NCBI GenBank assembly: GCA_015179045.1
Contig: WHUZ01000193.1
Coordinates: 1-37,264, forward strand
DNA from: Kalaharituber pfeilii
Taxonomy: Eukaryota > Ascomycota > Pezizomycetes > Pezizales > Pezizaceae
Reading direction: 5' to 3'
DNA length: 37,264 nt
The notes beneath the pieces are model-generated. The model searched no databases. It worked only from the letters and a program-made list of their open reading frames with translations, and was not told the origin of the DNA. Position 1 is the first letter of the stretch; every line of letters begins with the position of its first letter. Below are positions 32,251-37,264 of the stretch, piece after piece. The translations under genes and the position numbers were made by a program.

Positions 32251-32596
32251 TATTCGCTGAGGTAGTGAACTGCCGCGCCAGCCCTCAAGAGCCGCGCAGG
32301 CCAATAACCACTGGGCAGACCATGTTGGAATTAATTAGACAATAGAGCTCCAATTCTGACAAATAAACCGCTAAAAACTAATATAACAAAAATGTTGAAA
32401 ATAATAGAATGACACCACTGAAAACCACTTCTAAAAATTGAAAACTATATAATGATACCCCTTCTGCCATGCCCACCAACGGTTGTGCAATACCATATCC
32501 TCCCCAGTGCACCCATCTCTTATTTATTTCTAGTTGAGCGGGAAAAGCCCATTTACCCCTCGATTTGGATTTCCAAAGACTCGGCCATTTCTCTTG

Positions 32597-35100
32597 TCAA
32601 GTTGTCCTCCTCTGAGATAGGCTCCTTATATAAACCTTTGTCAACCAGATAGTAATAGCTGTTTTTTGCCATCGTGATAAGTTTCTAGCTCCCAAATGAT
32701 TTTTCATATTCTGCTTATAAGCTTGAATCATTCGATGGCGACGGCTATTGACAAAGTCCCATGCATCATTCTCATTCTCTCCTAGTACCAAGTCTGCCTC
32801 AATGAGAACTGCAGGGTCATCCCAACGACATTGTATTATCAAGGCATCGGAAAGAGTACTTATATGCCTTAGGGCTACTGCGGCAGGGAATCGATGTGTA
32901 GGATATCTATGGATATTGATTTGACTGGAAGGCATCCTATTGGTAGCCCATGAGGTCTCGGTGAGCAGTAGCGACTGTTTGTCCAGGAACCTGACTCGGG
33001 TATATCCAGAGTTTCATGATCATCTTGGATGCCGACGAACCAGGGATTTACTACCCAGCGGGATGTTTCTGCCTTTCCAGCCTTGTTTGATGCTGACCTA
33101 TGAATGATTTCTGGTCGAGATATTCAGATATCCCCAGGGCCGCACATTGCCGGCACAAAAATCACCATACTTGAGCTTGTAACTGGCAGTGAAGATACCG
33201 TCTGTCTTCAAGGTATTTGCCATTGTGGTCAATATTTTTTACTACCTTTAATCTCAGCCTACCTTGACTGCGTCCTTGCACTCGAGTCCACCAGTCTTTG
33301 ATGTGGTTATGAACCTCAGGCACTATGATCGTGCAGTTTTTCTGCTGTCTCCTGACTTAGAGTGAGGGATGTCTGTATTCGGTTCCTTCCGCGACCACAT
33401 TCAATATATCGTTTTCAGATTGAGATTGAGATGTTGGAACTGAATAAATTCCCCTGGCAACACCGCCTTCATGTAGTATGGATACGAGATCTGCCGCCAG
33501 GTTTTGTTTGGACTGGTGGCAGCTACTAAGGCATAGTAGGCGGGATCCTGTTGAGCAATTTGTTGGATCTGGGTGTAGTATGCTGATCTTAACCAGCCCA
33601 GATTGGGTTGACCATTCACCATTCGTCGATGGTGAAGGTACATCTGAATTTCCTCCTGGATCAAGGGTAACGACCTCTGAATCTCAAACAACCACCCATT
33701 GCTCCTTTTAGTATGGTAGTCCCATCCTTGATCCATTGACTGATGCCTCCTCTCCCGCAAAGCGCTTTAGCACGGTCATTTGATTATATTGAAAAGCAGG
33801 TCTTGGTATCATAGGAAATCTCAGCGAACCAAATCGTCCTCTGGTAGTTTGTCCCTGCTATTTTTACGAAACCAATGACTGTGATCTTTGCTCATCCTAA
33901 AGTCCCCCAACGAGAAGCGATTTTTTCGGACTTCCTCCAAGCGTGCCAACAACTACTTCCGACCTCCATCCTTCACTTTCATTCCGAGGGTAGAGCAGAA
34001 CTCTCTGCAGTGTAGCCAGCAGACTGATTCCAGTACCTCTTTAGACATGAATTCAATATCTCTGATGACTAGTTTCATGTCCTTAACGCCTCTTTTTCGG
34101 GCTTGAATCAGGCGATTTCGGGTGCTGGTGCTGATTTTACCTCTACAGCCACAGTTGCGGAAATTGACAGCCTGTGGTGTATCTTCTATGGGTTCAGTGG
34201 TGTCCGCCATTGTCATCTTCAGCTGTATTGTTGCTACCTGTATTGTCAGTACTATCAGTGCCATCACTATCATTATTATCATCATCATCACTATTGTCCT
34301 CCTTAGGCTCGATACTTGGTATCCTCATTGTTCCAATCTTTTTGTTCTTTTATGTCTTCCCACGCCAGCGCAGGAATCCTCAACTCCATCCCCTTCCTCA
34401 TCCTCATCATCCTCAATATGTTTGTTTGTGGTTCGAGGTATTTCTGTAGCAATTTTCTCTACTTTAGAATGTCAGATATTATGGCAACATCCTTTTCAGG
34501 TTCACTACTCAGCATCCTCCATCATTCTGATCTTTTCATTCTTTCTATATTATATAGGAATTCTCACCTCCGTTGCCTTCCTCATCCTCATTATTCTCAA
34601 TAATACATTGATTTATTAGTTGAGGCATTTCTTTGACAATTTTCTCTACTGCTAGAACATCAGACACAGTTATCACCCTGACTGACCGTTTACCAGTGGT
34701 GCGATTTGCCAGTCGTTTTGCGATTGTCTCTGAGACCAGCCTTCCAATAGCCTCCAGAGTAGAATTTTTTTTCTAAGGCTAGTCTTTAAAGCACCGTAAG
34801 AAAATATTCGGACTCTTTCGATGGTAGCATCAATCCCTCGGGGTCCAGTCTGTTTCTCCAGTCGGATGTCCACATTGCCTCAATCGTGGCTAGAAAACAC
34901 CGTTTTCTCCAATCCGACTGGTTGTGCTGGTTAATTGCCAGTCGGATCCCTGAATATATTGAATTTTGATCCCACATAACTTTCTGGTCCATTCCTAAGG
35001 TAATTCAGGACTGTTCCTGCTCAATCTTCTCTTGGGCATACGCGATAAGCTCATTGACTTTCTGGCCAAACTCCCCAAACTTGATCTGGTTCTCTAACAG
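32597..35100 (-). pseudogene. Second dioxygenase-fold gene relic, minus strand
   Basis: Open pieces in order on the minus strand: about 35140-34990 (AQTPKQYAQLLLENQIKFGE), 34992-34673 in two frames (SDWRKRCFLATIEAMW), an acidic linker near 34410 (EDDEDEEGDG), 34230-33953 (RNCGCRGKISTSTRNRLIQA), 33760-33401 (KTWRQISYPYYMKAVLPGE), then about 33395-33270 (RGRNRIQTSLTLSQETAE, NCTIIVPEVHNHIKDWW), 33155-32985 (CGPGDI-stop-ISRPEIIH, NPWFVGIQDDHETLDIP) and 32935-32597. FQHLNLNL near 33428 fits an H-x-D iron site changed to H-x-N, and PEIIH the distal His. This suggests a phytanoyl-CoA-dioxygenase-like or TET/JBP-like beta-helix domain. Stops and shifts are frequent. Subfamily assignment rests on recall of family patterns. 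Confidence 0.5.
34369..34670. repeat. Direct duplication of about 190-bp spacing in the acidic linker
   Basis: aggaatcctcaactccatcc...caattttctctactttagaa at 34369-34473 recurs as aggaattctcacctccgttg...caattttctctactgctaga at 34558-34655. Both encode, on the minus strand, an acidic stretch (EDDEDEEGDG, NEDEEGNG). It is a local duplication within the relic. Confidence 0.6.
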
Positions 35101-35246
35101 TAATTGCGCATACTGTTTCGGCGTTTGGGCCTTGGTAAGCATTTGATCTACATACTTCTTAGGCTCAATTGAGACAACATCGATTTGGACAACAGGCTGA
35201 GAGGAGGAATGATATTTCGCAGTGTGATGTTTTGATCGTTCGATGA

Positions 35247-35358
35247 TTCAGAAGGTTCAGACAGTTCAGACGGTTCTGAAGCTTCTGACGCTTCTGACAC
35301 TTTTGACGCTTCTGACGCTTCTGATAATTCTAAAGATTCTTGACGGTTCTGACAGGGA
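35247..35358 (-). repeat. 9-bp tandem repeat encoding Ser-Glu-Ala
   Basis: About a dozen copies of cttctgacg/gttcagacg. The minus strand reads SEASEASKVSEASEASEPSE. The open frame (83 codons, 35399-35148) may be the N-terminal low-complexity tail of the dioxygenase-like relic downstream, but the repeat alone would keep it open. Confidence 0.8.
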
Positions 35359-35559
35359 GAATAATAGTATATGGTTAAATACGATGAATATAGCTGCAAG
35401 ATACGCAGCTCGTTCCTTCTTTCTTATACATTCTCTGTCCCTTGTGTATCTCCCACACCAATTCGACCATGTAACAAAGAATCATAGCAAATATTACAAA
35501 TAGTATCTGCTGTTTGGACCCATATTCCTACAAAGTCAACAAGCAATGGATAGATGTGT

Positions 35560-35855
35560 TTAAACAAACAACAATAACGAACAAACAATAATAACGAACA
35601 ATGTTGAGCTTTTGGGTAGAAAGAGATGATTGTTATTCCTTCGTAGAGAGAGTAGCCAAAGTAATACACCTATATACATAGAGCATGAGGTTGCTCTCGG
35701 GCCCTTACCACCCTTTATCACGGACCTCTCTGATATCCGACACCTCCGACACTCCGACATTACTGTAGATCTCTAACAAACAAACAACAATAGCAAATAA
35801 ACAACAATGATAAACAAACAACAAGAACAATAAGAATAATAAGAACTATAAAACA
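35560..35855. repeat. A-rich simple repeats (aacaaacaacaata type)
   Basis: Two patches, 35562-35605 and 35775-35850, made of aacaaacaacaa, aataataacgaac and aagaacaataag words. No gene is visible between them. Confidence 0.7.
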
Positions 35856-35920
35856 GCATCATAATAGAAAGGCGCAGTTAAAACGGTAGTGGAGATTGCT
35901 TCAAGTAGCAAAACATATTC

Positions 35921-36270
35921 TTCAACCTACTGCCTGCGACGGGCTCTTACAGTAGTACATTGTACTACACTGTCCAATTCTGCCAACCAATAGATTCCAC
36001 TAGATAGGGCTGATCACCGGTTTGGCCCGGATTGGCCCGGATCTTTACAGGCTCTTAGTGGTTCTGTCTATTTCCGCTGTCAAAGCCTCTTCAACTTACT
36101 ACCTGCGACGGGTTCTTACAGTCCAATTCTACCAACTTACAGATTCTACTAGATAGGTCTGATGTCATCATTGGTTTGCCCTGCTTCTTTGCTGGCTCTT
36201 AGCGGTTCTGTCTGTTTCCACTGCCAAAGTCTCTTTAACCTGCTGCCTGCAATGTGTTCTCACAGTGCTA
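35921..36270. repeat. Tandem repeat of 144-169 bp, about 2.3 copies
   Basis: Copies begin at 35921, 36090 and 36234 with ttcaacctactgcctgcgac and variants. Each contains tcttacag, tccaattct-ccaac, a attc-actagatagg block and ggctcttag-ggttctgtct. The first copy has an extra 20-30 bp. Confidence 0.85.
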
Positions 36271-36274
36271 AGGA

Positions 36275-36930
36275 GGTGTGTGTGTCATTGTTTGATTGTA
36301 AGGTCTTTATGCCTGGCACTCGATATACTGTAAGGTGTGCATGCTCTCTTTTCCGAAACCTTGCCTATATAGTTTTTTTTTATAAGTCACTTAACTCTGG
36401 ACACAGGTTGCCAACCTATGACAGTGATCCATATACAGTTTGCGGCCATTATAATTCTATTTTGTCCTAGAAGGGCCGCAGGCCACGGGACAGAGACTCA
36501 GATACTCAGACACACAGACACAGAACCGCGCGACTACGGAAATTACAGACAAAGAAAACGAAGATACAGGCACAGGGTTCTTTGTCTCAGCGCAGCATAG
36601 GCGGATTAACGCATTCTGCCCATTGCCCGGTTAGCTTGTCCTAGTTCACCTCTCAAAGTTTGCTTCTCCAAGCGTACTTGTTTTCATTTGCCCATCGGCC
36701 TGCCTCCCCCATTCAGCCTCCCACACGATTCCCTTTTCTTTCTGAAATAGTTCAGTTCGCCTTCTTCTTCTGAAACCTGAGAGAGCTTATTAGAAAATGG
36801 CGCAAGCGTAACCTTCTGTTTTTTAAAACGTTGGCTTATATAGTCTTTCTACCTCCTTTTGTTTTTAACTTTGCAAGCTCGGCATAGATAATTAATTTTC
36901 AAGTGCCTCACCGTCAAGTGCCTCACGGTC
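36275..36930. other. Unassigned stretch
   Basis: A 102-codon plus frame (36162-36470) lies mostly in the tandem repeat and has no recognisable motif. A cacagaca-type simple stretch runs about 36490-36530. Nothing else is supported. Confidence 0.35.
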
Positions 36931-36939
36931 ACGCAGGAC

Positions 36940-37122
36940 CTAGTTATATATTAAAGTGCTCCCACCCCGTTCTCTTCTTTCCTATGTTCTGCAACCTCAA
37001 ATCACACTTCATACGTCTACCACTAGTCGAACTCAGCACAATACTTTGCTATTCCAGCTAGCTTTAATCACATATACAGAACTCTCCTTTTTTCGAAAGA
37101 CTACGTATCTTATTTTAACACC
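36940..37122 (+). promoter_or_regulatory. Promoter-like region and 5' leader
   Basis: TTATATATTAAAG at about 36944 could be a TATA element. It is followed by about 170 bp of CT-rich, G-poor sequence (ctcccaccccgttctcttct, ctgcaacctcaaatcacac) typical of fungal 5' leaders, ending in acaccATGAG. Confidence 0.4.
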
Positions 37123-37264
37123 ATGAGTGAGAATCATAATAAGGTTTAGTAAGTCTTGCTTTATACAATTATACGATAGGCTACAACTAACTTACATTCA
37201 AAAGATTGGGTATATTGAGGTGGGCGGCGGGTGCTGCCTGTCACCGATCACGATCGTTACCCTG
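37123..37264 (+). CDS. Possible 5' end of a gene running off the window
   Basis: ATG at 37123 has a good context (ACACCATGAG) and starts MSENHNK. The frame closes at TAG (37147) unless an intron follows. The stretch 37144-37204 ends with a branch site (ACTAAC), and CAAAAG as acceptor. If the donor is GTTTAG at 37144, the joined frame stays open to the window end (IGYIEVGGGCCLSP). The better donor, GTAAGT at 37149, gives a stop at the junction. The second exon is much richer in G+C. It is a candidate only; the product is unknown. Confidence 0.35.

Noticed and set aside
34122..34619. 165-codon plus-strand frame that looks like a membrane protein (runs of Ile, Leu, Val)
   Set aside because: It is antisense to the acidic linker of the minus-strand relic; GAT/GAA-type codons read backward as ATC/TTC give false hydrophobic runs.

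Overview
This window looks like repeat-rich, gene-poor DNA of a filamentous fungus, most likely an ascomycete. The evidence is short GT-AG introns (53-66 bp) with CTAAC-like branch sites, a Tad-like LINE with a C-terminal RNase H, Ty3/Gypsy elements, a TA-flanked MITE, and reading frames broken mainly by transitions such as TGG to TAG/TGA. A truffle-like (Pezizomycete) genome would fit, but the sequence alone does not prove it. I see no rRNA, tRNA, CRISPR array or bacterial-type operon. Nothing here looks like an intact housekeeping gene; nearly every coding trace is a relic.

Layout. 1-4.4 kb: a decayed Ty3/Gypsy pol on the minus strand (RT about 2.84-3.13 kb, RNase H about 1.81-2.40 kb) between short tandem arrays. 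4427-5306: an 880-bp element with two 237-bp TGTTA...TAACA direct repeats and a near-match 5-bp target duplication (TRIM-like). 5.7-7.56 kb: a minus-strand intron-containing relic of unknown function. 7.6-8.84 kb: a plus-strand gag-like relic, split by a 5.87-kb Ty3/Gypsy element (8841-14714) with both LTRs, gag, RT, RNase H, integrase and polypurine tract; the gag frame appears to resume after 14714. 15.5-16.2 kb: AT-rich repeats and the 3' end of a Tad-like LINE. 16.8-16.95 kb: a 29-bp tandem array.

17.4-21.2 kb holds the most substantial unidentified gene: about 1,200 codons on the plus strand with two frame-preserving introns, interrupted by a few stops and at least one frameshift. Its stop codon is followed at once by about five copies of a 129-bp poly-T-headed repeat. 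22.2-28.8 kb is a nearly full-length Tad-like LINE (ORF1, endonuclease C-terminal half, RT, RNase H, Cys/His tail, A-rich end), inactivated by stops and a YVDN active site. 29.12-29.6 kb is a MITE carrying a tiny poly(A) retroposon with a perfect 15-bp target duplication. 29.76-30.7 kb repeats only the 5' part of the LINE. 30.8-31.39 kb is a 43-bp minisatellite open in all frames.

31.46-35.4 kb contains two unrelated-looking relics pointing toward each other, both resembling 2-oxoglutarate/Fe(II) dioxygenase folds. 35.4-37.26 kb is mostly simple and tandem repeats, ending in a promoter-like stretch and a possible first exon that runs off the window.

Overall the window is a nested transposon graveyard. 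Mutational decay is dominated by C-to-T/G-to-A changes, consistent with RIP-like or methylation-driven deamination, and one very recent LINE-type insertion is present.
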